Shown here piece by piece: positions 12,910 to 20,500 of a stretch of DNA of 31,354 bases. A program made the position numbers and the translations under genes. The stretch is from a virus: positions 1-31,354 of IMG/VR virus record IMGVR_UViG_3300006803_000054; one strand, 5' to 3'. The notes beneath the pieces are model-generated. The model had not been told where the DNA came from. It did not search any database and saw nothing but the letters and a program-made list of their open reading frames with translations. The first letter of the stretch is position 1, and each line of letters opens with the position of its first letter.

Positions 12910-15783
12910 ATGAGTAATCAACTGCCTACAGACTACCAGACCTTCATTGCAACTTCGAGATATGCCCGATGGTTGCCAGAAGAAAAACGACGAGAGAATT
13001 GGGGAGAAACAGTAACACGCTATGTAGATAACATTGTAAACAAGAAGCTAGCTGAGATTGATTACGTTGGTGGGGTAGCTATAGATATTGAAGAAGCTAT
13101 TCTGGACCTAGCCCTGATGCCCTCTATGCGATCAGTAATGACTGCAGGAGTAGCAGCTAAGCGTGATAATACTTGCATGTATAATTGCTCTTACCTTCCA
13201 GTGGATGATCCCAAGTCCTTTGATGAGGCTATGTTCATCTTGCTCTGTGGTACTGGTGTGGGCTTCTCAGTAGAGCGACAGTATGTATCTAAACTACCTG
13301 ATGTACCAGAGCGTATGTTTGATAGTGGTACAGTCGTTATGGTTAAAGATAGCAAAGAGGGTTGGGCCAAGTCTTATCGTCAAGTGCTCTCTCTCCTATG
13401 GGCTGGGGAGATTCCTAAGTGGGATACCTCTAAGGTTCGTCCAGCTGGCGCTAAACTCAAGACCTTTGGTGGTCGTGCATCTGGCCCAGCGCCACTTATT
13501 GACCTCTTCAACTTCACTATCCAAAAGTTCAAAGGTGCAGTTGGGCGTAAGCTCTCCTCCATTGAGTGCCACGATATTATGTGTAAGATTGGCGAGGTAG
13601 TGGTAGTTGGGGGTGTTCGTCGTTCAGCTATGATCTCTCTCTCTAACCTCTCTGATGACCGTATGCGTCACGCTAAGAGTGGTCAGTGGTGGGAGACACA
13701 AGCTCAACGAGGCTTAGCTAACAACTCAGTATGCTACACTGAGAAGCCTGATGTAGAGACCTTCCTACGTGAGTGGACTGCACTAGTTGAGAGTAAGTCT
13801 GGTGAACGTGGAATCTTTAATAGGGTAGCCTCACGTAAACAAGCAGCTAAGTATGGTCGTCGTAACCCTAACTTTGAATTTGGAACTAACCCCTGTTGTG
13901 TCTCAGGGGACACTCTCATACTCACTAGCACAGGTTATGAGCCTATCTCGGAGGCAGTAGGTCAACCAACTACAATCTGGAACGGAGAGTCTTGGGAACT
14001 TGTGTACCCCTATGAGGCTGGGGAAGCTAACCTATACCGGGTGACACTCTCTGATGGGTCTTACCTTGACTGCACGGACAACCACCGTTGGTGTGTAGGT
14101 AATGAGTTCGTTTACACGGAGGATTTGCAAGTAGGTAATAAGCTGGATAAGTTTGATATGCCTGTAGTAGGTAAAACGAAGCTGGAAATCTTCGACTATA
14201 TGGGGGCATACAGCCAAGGTTTCTACTCTGGTGATGGCACTAAAGGTAACACTAGGTCTTGGTTGTATGAGCCAAAGTATGGTTGTGACAGGAGCCTCGT
14301 AGGTAGAGTGTACGCAGATGGTAAAAACACACACCGCCGTGTTTGGAATCATGGACCTATGCTGGACAAATCATACGTGCCTATGGAGAAAGGAGTCTCG
14401 CATAAACTCGCTTGGCTAGCAGGCATCTTAGACTCTGATGGAACTGTTACACGGGACAAGAATGGTAGTGGCTTTCAGGTTGCTAGTATAGACCATGATT
14501 TTCTCGATAAGCTGCGACTGATGCTAACTACCCTTGGTGTACGAGCTAAAGTAGTCTCCGCAAGCCCAGCTGGTAAACGTATGATGCCAAACGGAAAAGG
14601 GGGCAACGCAGAGTATGACTGCAAAGAGACTAAGCGTATTCTAATTGGTAACTACGATGCTTGGAAGCTCATGAACCTAGGTTTAGGGGCATTTCTCAAT
14701 AGACTGGATCATAACGGTGAGGCCCCACAAAGAGATGCTAGGCAGTTTGTACGTGTTGTTAGTATAGAAGACCTTAACCTCCGAGAGATGACCTTCTGCT
14801 TTACTGAACCTAAAACTTCACGAGGTACTTTTAATGGTATTGTGACTGGTAACTCTGAAATTATCCTTCGACCGTATCAATTTTGTAATCTTTCGGAGGT
14901 AGTGGTAAGGGCTACAGACACCTTAGAAGACCTTGAGCGTAAGGTTAAGCTAGCAACTATTCTAGGTACTATCCAATCTACTTATACGCACTTCCCATAC
15001 CTACGCCCCATCTGGCAGAAGAATACAGAGGAAGAGAGACTTCTTGGAGTATCCCTTACTGGGATCATGGATAACCCACTGATGACGACAAAGAATAGGG
15101 GTTTGGATAAGACCCTTGAGCACCTTCGTCTAGTTGCAGTTGCAACCAATGCAGAGTGGGCTGAAAAGCTAGGTATTGAACAGTCTGTTGCTATTACATG
15201 CGTAAAACCCTCGGGCACAGTGTCACAACTAGTGGACTCAGCTAGTGGTATTCACACCCGACACTCTGAGTATTACATCCGTACAGTACGAGGGGACAGT
15301 AAAGACCCACTAACACAACTTATGAAGGACCAAGGAATCCCTAATGAACCCTGTGTGATGAAACCTGACCACACTGTAGTCTTTAGCTTCCCAGTTAAAG
15401 CCCCTACAGGGTGTGTTACCAGAGACGATATGACAGCCGTACAGCAGCTTGAGACATGGTTGATGTACCAACGTCACTGGTGTGAACATAAGCCCTCAGT
15501 GACAGTATCAGTCAAGGATGAGGAGTGGTTCGAGGTTGGGGCATTCGTCTACAAACACTTTGACGAAATGTCTGGGGTGTCGTTCCTACCTCATGATGGG
15601 GGTAGTTATCAACAAGCACCTTATCAGGAAGTGGGTAAGGAAGGGTATGAGGAACTACTAGCTAAGATGCCAGAGCGTATTGATTGGAGTAAGCTATCCG
15701 ACTATGAGAAAGATGATACTACATCTGGAATGCAAACTATGGCTTGTAGCGGCGACAGTTGTGAGTTTGTGGATTTGACTTGA
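12910..15783 (+). CDS. nrdJ: Adenosylcobalamin-dependent (class II) ribonucleotide reductase with intein
   Basis: It reduces ribonucleotides to deoxyribonucleotides using a B12-generated thiyl radical. Numbering below is from the upstream ATG 12883. Features are of the monomeric RTPR type: NC at 101-102 (redox Cys), CGTGVGFSVE (122-131), the radical-Cys motif NPC (336-338), then after the intein SEI ... QFCNL (658-669) with the second redox Cys, and a C-terminal CSGDSC (955-960) for re-reduction. The intein spans 339-657. Removing it leaves about 638-647 residues, close to RTPR. I prefer ATG 12910 (MSNQLPTDYQ) because AAGGGGA precedes it; 12883 lacks a ribosome site. A TATAAT at 12870-12875 could be a -10 box but lacks a convincing -35. 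Confidence 0.92.
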   Translation: MSNQLPTDYQTFIATSRYARWLPEEKRRENWGETVTRYVDNIVNKKLAEIDYVGGVAIDIEEAILDLALMPSMRSVMTAGVAAKRDNTCMYNCSYLPVDDPKSFDEAMFILLCGTGVGFSVERQYVSKLPDVPERMFDSGTVVMVKDSKEGWAKSYRQVLSLLWAGEIPKWDTSKVRPAGAKLKTFGGRASGPAPLIDLFNFTIQKFKGAVGRKLSSIECHDIMCKIGEVVVVGGVRRSAMISLSNLSDDRMRHAKSGQWWETQAQRGLANNSVCYTEKPDVETFLREWTALVESKSGERGIFNRVASRKQAAKYGRRNPNFEFGTNPCCVSGDTLILTSTGYEPISEAVGQPTTIWNGESWELVYPYEAGEANLYRVTLSDGSYLDCTDNHRWCVGNEFVYTEDLQVGNKLDKFDMPVVGKTKLEIFDYMGAYSQGFYSGDGTKGNTRSWLYEPKYGCDRSLVGRVYADGKNTHRRVWNHGPMLDKSYVPMEKGVSHKLAWLAGILDSDGTVTRDKNGSGFQVASIDHDFLDKLRLMLTTLGVRAKVVSASPAGKRMMPNGKGGNAEYDCKETKRILIGNYDAWKLMNLGLGAFLNRLDHNGEAPQRDARQFVRVVSIEDLNLREMTFCFTEPKTSRGTFNGIVTGNSEIILRPYQFCNLSEVVVRATDTLEDLERKVKLATILGTIQSTYTHFPYLRPIWQKNTEEERLLGVSLTGIMDNPLMTTKNRGLDKTLEHLRLVAVATNAEWAEKLGIEQSVAITCVKPSGTVSQLVDSASGIHTRHSEYYIRTVRGDSKDPLTQLMKDQGIPNEPCVMKPDHTVVFSFPVKAPTGCVTRDDMTAVQQLETWLMYQRHWCEHKPSVTVSVKDEEWFEVGAFVYKHFDEMSGVSFLPHDGGSYQQAPYQEVGKEGYEELLAKMPERIDWSKLSDYEKDDTTSGMQTMACSGDSCEFVDLT
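13897..14853 (+). mobile_element. Intein with LAGLIDADG homing endonuclease inside nrdJ
   Basis: A 319-residue in-frame insertion splits the conserved NPC|SEI active-site motif. Block A is CVSGDTLILTSTGYEPI (first residue Cys), block B has TDNH, the endonuclease motifs are QGFYSGDGT and LAGILDSDGT, and the end is TFNGIVTGN followed by extein Ser. The first Cys, last Asn and +1 Ser needed for splicing are present. The penultimate residue is Gly rather than the usual His, a variation known in some inteins. The intein begins directly after the catalytic Cys, so the enzyme should be inactive until splicing. Confidence 0.92.
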
Positions 15784-15809
15784 CAACAATACCAGTTATA
15801 CCTTACTAT
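15780..15809 (+). promoter_or_regulatory. Sigma70-like promoter P3 (tRNA cluster)
   Basis: TTGACA (15780-15785, consensus) overlaps the nrdJ stop codon; after 18 bases comes TACTAT (15804-15809), then TGAGG. It matches P1 and P2. It would drive the four tRNAs and downstream genes. Confidence 0.6.
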
Positions 15810-15835
15810 TGAGGGTATAGAATAACATAACATTT

Positions 15836-15865
15836 AAGGTGGGGGCATTAAGTTGTCCCCACTTT
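15836..15865 (+). other. Strong stem-loop in the tRNA leader
   Basis: aaggtgggg (15836-15844) pairs with ccccacttt (15857-15865), nine pairs with one G-T, 12-base loop. Only a short interrupted T stretch follows. Because it lies downstream of P3 it may be an RNA-processing or attenuator hairpin; it could also end the nrdJ message. A smaller hairpin (tatacc/ggtata) lies at 15797-15819. Confidence 0.5.
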
Positions 15866-15877
15866 ATAAAGACTAAA

Positions 15878-15955
15878 GGCCCCTTAGCTCAGCTGGATTA
15901 GAGCAAAAGACTTCTAATCTTTAGGCCGTAGGTTCGAGTCCTAGAGGGGTCACCA
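15878..15955 (+). tRNA. tRNA-Arg (TCT), CCA encoded
   Basis: Acceptor GGCCCCT/AGGGGTC with one G-T pair, D stem GCTC/GAGC, anticodon stem AAAGA/TCTTT with loop CTTCTAA (anticodon TCT, reads AGA), T arm with TTCGAGT loop, then A-CCA. The T stem has one mismatch at its base. AGA is rare in GC-rich alphaproteobacteria, so it probably supports phage codon use. Confidence 0.92.
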
Positions 15956-15968
15956 AAACTAATCTCTA

Positions 15969-16055
15969 GCGGGTGTGGTGAAACTGGTTATACACGTCAG
16001 ACTTAAAATCTGATTCCTTAATGGAGTGTGGGTTCAAGTCCCACCACCCGTACCA
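15969..16055 (+). tRNA. tRNA-Leu (TAA), CCA encoded
   Basis: Acceptor GCGGGTG/CACCCGT, anticodon stem TCAGA/TCTGA with loop CTTAAAA (anticodon TAA, reads TTA), a long variable arm typical of leucine tRNAs, T stem GTGGG/CCCAC, A-CCA end. It reads the AT-rich leucine codon. Confidence 0.93.
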
Positions 16056-16062
16056 AACCAAA

Positions 16063-16136
16063 GTCGGTGTAGCGTAATGGTAGCGCGTCAGTCTCCAAAA
16101 CTGAAAGTCGGGGTTCGATTCCCCGCACCCTCGCCA
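16063..16136 (+). tRNA. tRNA-Trp (CCA), CCA tail encoded, imperfect acceptor
   Basis: Anticodon stem TCAGT/ACTGA with loop CTCCAAA (anticodon CCA), T arm CGGGG/CCCCG with TTCGATT loop, discriminator G and CCA tail. Acceptor GTCGGTG against CACCCTC has two mismatches at positions 2 and 3. The G discriminator fits bacterial tRNA-Trp identity. It may be a decaying or edited tRNA. Confidence 0.85.
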
Positions 16137-16155
16137 CTAACACTAAAACTAATAT

Positions 16156-16231
16156 GCTTGCGTAGCTCAGTTGGTAGAGCGCTTGACTTGTAATCGAGAG
16201 GCCGTTGGTTCGACCCCGACCGTAAGCACCA
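16156..16231 (+). tRNA. tRNA-Thr (TGT), CCA encoded
   Basis: Acceptor GCTTGCG/CGTAAGC with one G-T, D stem GCTC/GAGC, anticodon stem CTTGA/TCGAG with loop CTTGTAA (anticodon TGT, reads ACA), T stem GTTGG/CCGAC, A-CCA. Confidence 0.93.
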
Positions 16232-16296
16232 AACTAAAGTTAATCTCCGCATTTCTTGCGGTGCATCTACGAGTTACGGAGTTGAATCGTAAACTA

Positions 16297-16397
16297 TACT
16301 ACCTTTGTTCTTGGACTGCGTATCTTAACGGTATCTTTGGGAGTCCCTTAGTGCCTCTCCTCGCTAAGCCCAAGACGGTCCAAGTACTAAGGTAGTA
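16297..16397 (+). ncRNA. Candidate structured RNA after the tRNA cluster
   Basis: This gene-free 101-base segment folds by eye into one long rod: tactacctt (16297-16305) with aaggtagta (16389-16397); cttggac (16310-16316) with gtccaag (16378-16384), the two helices separated by a symmetric 4x4 loop; tttggg (16336-16341) with cccaag (16369-16374); cttag (16347-16351) with ctaag (16364-16368). That makes about 27 pairs. Two smaller hairpins precede it: ccgca/tgcgg at 16247-16261 and ttacg/cgtaa at 16274-16292. It is not a recognisable tRNA. It probably shares the P3 transcript with the tRNAs. Confidence 0.5.
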
Positions 16398-16423
16398 AGA
16401 TTATATATAGAGGAGAGAGAGTA

Positions 16424-16891
16424 ATGAAAGAGTACGGTACACTAAAGGAGTTTGGGTTTAATGTAGGAGATACTGCTTACCCTAAAGAACCATTCTTAAA
16501 GCCTTTTTATGTAACTGAGCTAGACCTAGAGAATATCTATCTGCAGGTACTTAACCCGGCCAATTATGCTCATATACTTATAACAGAGTCAAAACACACA
16601 ACAGTACAAGCAGATGGGGGTCCAGCGAGCTATTATGATTATCCACCACACTGGAATACTCACAATGACTACGTGGAAGATAAGTCTAAGAATCAGTGGC
16701 TAGAGCACTCATGGCACTTAGCTAATGTGAGTAAGGTTCTCACTAGGTGGGGTGACAAAGAAGGTACTTCCAAGACCTATGATGCCAAGAAGGGTATCTA
16801 CTCTTTTTGTCGTGTACTAATGGCTCTAATTGGTAAAGAGGCCATGAGGGAGTACCTGCAGAAACTACTTGATGACCCACAATTTAAATAG
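16424..16891 (+). CDS. Two-part accessory protein: VGD module plus DUF3310-like region, 155 aa
   Basis: AGAGGAGAGAGAG precedes the ATG. Residues 1-60 (TLKEFGFNVGDTAYP ...) resemble the N-terminal module of the 3738 protein. The second part, from about 70, has YPPHW, then LANVSKVLTRWGDKEG and DAKKGIYSF, a pattern similar to DUF3310 proteins of phages (GNVxKYxxRxxxK ... DLxKAxWYL). The role of DUF3310 is unknown. Located just behind the tRNA and RNA cluster. The family call is tentative. Confidence 0.65.
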   Translation: MKEYGTLKEFGFNVGDTAYPKEPFLKPFYVTELDLENIYLQVLNPANYAHILITESKHTTVQADGGPASYYDYPPHWNTHNDYVEDKSKNQWLEHSWHLANVSKVLTRWGDKEGTSKTYDAKKGIYSFCRVLMALIGKEAMREYLQKLLDDPQFK

Positions 16892-16905
16892 ATAATGGAG
16901 ATGAA

Positions 16906-17115
16906 ATGTTTAGTCTAGTATTTGTCTTATGTAATCTACAAGAGGGGGTCTGCTACACCAAGGCCCCTGTCCAAGTCTTCCAACAAGAAGAGCAGTGTCA
17001 GACAGTAGGTCAGGGAATCTTTAATAGTATTATTACTGAAATCATTGATGCTAAGGAAGACCCCAACACAGCCCTAGTACTTTATCATTGTGTTAACTGG
17101 GGAGACTATTCCTAA
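16906..17115 (+). CDS. Small hypothetical protein, hydrophobic N-terminus, 69 aa
   Basis: ATGGAGATGAA precedes ATG 16906. The start MFSLVFVLCNLQEGVCY is hydrophobic but too short for a full membrane helix, and Cys residues are spaced through the chain (C9, C16, C31, C62). A helix (GIFNSIITEIIDA) follows. It may be a small disulfide- or metal-stabilised protein. No function is recognised. Confidence 0.6.
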   Translation: MFSLVFVLCNLQEGVCYTKAPVQVFQQEEQCQTVGQGIFNSIITEIIDAKEDPNTALVLYHCVNWGDYS

Positions 17116-17116
17116 C

Positions 17117-17428
17117 ATGACTGTACTACCCCCACCTGAGGGTCTCATTAGGTCTCCTGACCCACGTAAAAGAAAGGGAAGGCCCAGAGGCTCTACTCAG
17201 AACAGAAAAAAGCTCCTCCCCCTAGAGGAAGAAGCCAAGCAGTTTATTGAGAGCACCAATATTAAGATGCCTTCAGAGGATGAGCTGTACCCTAAAGAAC
17301 TTACAGCTAAGCTTTATCTAGTCGGTCAAGCTATGAGTGCCCTAATGATTACTAGCCAAGGTCAGGCTAGGGTTAACGACATAAAAAGAGAAGCCTATCA
17401 ATGGGCCGAAGAGATGTTAAAAGACTAA
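17117..17428 (+). CDS. Small basic DNA-binding-like protein with AT-hook motif, 103 aa
   Basis: ATG 17117 follows the previous stop directly, with GGGGAG 12 bases upstream; the frame is open back to 17090. Residues near 20-30 read RKRKGRPRGSTQ, containing the GRPRG core of an AT-hook, which binds the minor groove of AT-rich DNA. The C-terminal half is helical (LTAKLYLVGQAMSALM). It is the last gene of the rightward arm, followed by a terminator. It might be a packaging or nucleoid protein, but no family is recognised. Confidence 0.6.
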   Translation: MTVLPPPEGLIRSPDPRKRKGRPRGSTQNRKKLLPLEEEAKQFIESTNIKMPSEDELYPKELTAKLYLVGQAMSALMITSQGQARVNDIKREAYQWAEEMLKD

Positions 17429-17487
17429 TAACAATAATATAAATCATAACATCAACTACTACACTAGTATCAGTAGGTAGTACATAA

Positions 17488-17521
17488 GGGGGTCCCATTA
17501 GGGGCTCCCCTTTTCTTTTTT
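17488..17521 (+). terminator. Rho-independent terminator ending the rightward arm
   Basis: gggggtccc (17488-17496), loop atta, ggggctccc (17501-17509), nine pairs with two G-T, followed directly by a T-rich run (ttttctttttt). It lies between two converging gene arms. There is no matching T-run on the other strand, so it should stop rightward transcripts only. Confidence 0.88.
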
Positions 17522-17527
17522 ATTTAT

Positions 17528-20500
17528 TCATCTTCTGGATATATCTTCTCTAATCTGACCACGATTCTTGAGGAACTCTTGCAACATGATTAGCTGAGGG
17601 TACTCTAGTTCTTCTAGAGTCAGCTCAGGTGGCATATCTAGCTCCTTCATGGCACCCTCTAAAGACTCTACTGTACCACCAGTACCTGTCTTAGTTAGGT
17701 CAAAGATAATCTTTAGCTCTTTGTTACGTGGGGAAATAGAGTTCTCCAAGTAAGCTAAGGTCTTCTCTTTAGCTAAGCTGAGAGATGCTTTGAACCTACG
17801 CTCCTTAACGTCAGTTGGGGCACTTCTAAACTTCTCATCCCTAACTAGAAGCATCATCTCTTGTTCAAGAATAGGATTAGCAATCTTATTGACAACATTA
17901 GTAGATGCAGCTTCAGAACCATAGAACTCAGACTTCCAGAGTGGTCTACCAACCATATTAAAAGCTTGGGCTGTAGCTGTAGTAGGGGGTAGGTCTCTAA
18001 CACCAAAGACCTTAGCTGGTTGACGAGATTTATACTCCTCAGTTGCAGAATACTTCTTCTCTAAACCTTCACCTAAACCGACAGCCCCATAGAACTGATC
18101 GACATAACGGAGAGACTTAAGGATGTACTCTCGTCCCTGTTTGTTATCTTTAATCACATAGTCTTCTGGGTCAGCCGATAGAGATACAGCTACGTTAACT
18201 GGCTCAAGGAAACGAGAGAAACCTGAAGCAGCTGTGGCACCAGTACTTTGCATCATTTCAGTCAAACCACTAAAGGCTTCTGTTGTCTCGCCTAAGAACA
18301 ATGACTTACCAATCTTGAACATTGTATCTTCTGTGTCATTCAACTGACGAGTAAGAGAACCAAGCTGAGTAGCATAGAAATCAGCCATAAGTTCCTCAGG
18401 TACATCTAGACCAACAGCCTTCTCCCTTAGTCCGGGCACCATGTTGCTATAGGCAAAGCGTCTAGCCATACCCTTAACGGCAGAGTAGGGGAAGTCTAGT
18501 TTCTCACTGACAACCTCTCCAGTCTTCTCATCAATACTCTCATCCCAAGCTAAACCAAGCTTGATGTATTCAGCTTCAGTATCAACGAGAGTGGCCATAA
18601 AGCCCCAACCTACTGCAGCCTTAGACATCAGCTGCCCAATAGATTTGTTGTCGCCAACACCTTTAACAAAAGGTTTCATCAAGGCTGTAGCACCAGAGTA
18701 CTCAGACATTGTAGCAATAGTATTGTTGAAGAACCGACCGAAAGGGATGTTGATACCAATAACTGGCAACCTTCTAAAATCTTCAATCAGAGAGGCTATG
18801 TGGGCAATACCAGCATTATCTACACTCTTATAGCTCTTAGCTAGGATGTTCTCCATTGTTGCATCAATAGCTGTAGACTGGGCTTTCAGGTACTGCTTAG
18901 ACTTCATTAAGACAGACACATCATCTCTCTGGATAAACTCAATGTAACCTTGGTTAAAAGTTCTTCTAAGGTTGAGGTCTAGGTTATACATTAGCTCTTG
19001 AGACTTAGTGAAAGCATCCTGACTCTTAACTAAGCTCAAAGCAGCAATATAGTCAGCCGCCTTATCAGTCTTACGCATCCATCCAGCTACGTTGGGTGTA
19101 ACACCATACATCTCTTGAAGGTTCTTCTCAACACCCATAGGTAACGTAGAGAGGAGCTTATCGAACGCCTTAGGGTCTCTATCTACTAGCGACTTATAAG
19201 CTGTGTAAGTCATCTCAGGGTCAACTAGGTTCCTCATCTTGGAACCATTAGCTTTATAGGTATTTAATAGCTGAGACCAACCCTCATTCATTGCACCTTT
19301 TCTGCCTGAGATAGCTGCAATAGTGGTAGCTCCACCATAGACAATAGTACCGTGCAGTAGGTCAGCAGCTGATTGACCAGCAGATTTAAAACCCCAACCT
19401 TTGATGTTAAGGATACTAGTGCCGGGGTGTGAAGTTAGTAGTCTAATATATAAGTCTTGAGTGTACTTCTGACCAGCAGAAATTTCACCTATCTTACCCT
19501 CTAGCTTAGAGCCTACACCCGCAATCCTATCCCCAATAGTATCAGTAGCTAACTCACCTAAGTTACCGAAGACATAATCAGCATACTGGTCAGCAGTGAT
19601 TGAGTCACCACTCTTAACACCTAGCACTCTAGCTGCCTCTGAGGTAGCCTTAAGTATTTGACCACCTTGGCTAACCTTCTTAGACATTAGATCAGCTATA
19701 CGAGCAATGGGCTCACCCTCAATGCCAGTTAACTTAATACCTGTACGCTTCTGGAAACTAGAGATGAAAGCATCAACCTCATCCTTAGGGGCATTCTTCA
19801 TGGCATCAGCCATCCAGTTGGTGAAGTTATCGTCCTTAGTTCTAGGACCTACCCAAGAGAAGCCAGCATCATTCAAGCTGTGAGCTAACCCCTTATACCC
19901 ATCTTCGACATTACCTGTGATTAAACCTCTAAAGAAATCAGTATCTAGGAGTTCAAGCTCATCACCACGAGCTACCTTATCCTTGAAGGGTTCAATGTAC
20001 TTCAACATCCTCTCTTCTGGAACTTTATCTAGTTCAGCAGTGAGGGACTTAAGGACACCCTTAAGGTCAGCCTCTTTAGTTACGGACATATCTTTGATGA
20101 CTGCACCAGCTAGTGGTAGCTTAGAGGTGCCCTTAAGTGCACTCACACCTACAGATACACCAGCACCCACTAGACCACCGATAGCAGCTAGACCAGACTG
20201 AATCTGAGAGTAGTCATCCTGTACATCAGTAAGGATCATACCTCTCTGGTAGGCTACATCAGCACCAACAGCTACAGCAGAGTCAACTGCATCAGAGACA
20301 GCTGCATGTTTAACTACTTCTTTGAAAGTGGATCGAGTACCAATCTCTTGGATACCTTTACTCCAGACCTTATTGCCTAAGCGTCTGGCTGTAGCTTGAG
20401 ATGCACCTGAAGCAAGAGACTTAACTACGGCCTTCTCAGCTAATAGAGTGACCCCTTTAGCTGCACCCTTAGCTCCAGCACCGACAAAGAATCTAGCTAC

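Noticed and set aside
15878-16231. tRNA cluster as an integration (att) site
   Set aside because: No integrase, excisionase or repressor is visible and the tRNAs are complete, separately promoted phage genes.
16171-16395. 74-codon frame across tRNA-Thr and the following RNA segment
   Set aside because: It lies on a tRNA and a strongly paired segment, has no ribosome site and the peptide resembles nothing protein-like.
17488-17521. Bidirectional terminator serving the leftward arm
   Set aside because: On the minus strand the stem is preceded by A-rich sequence and not followed by a T-run, so only rightward termination is supported.
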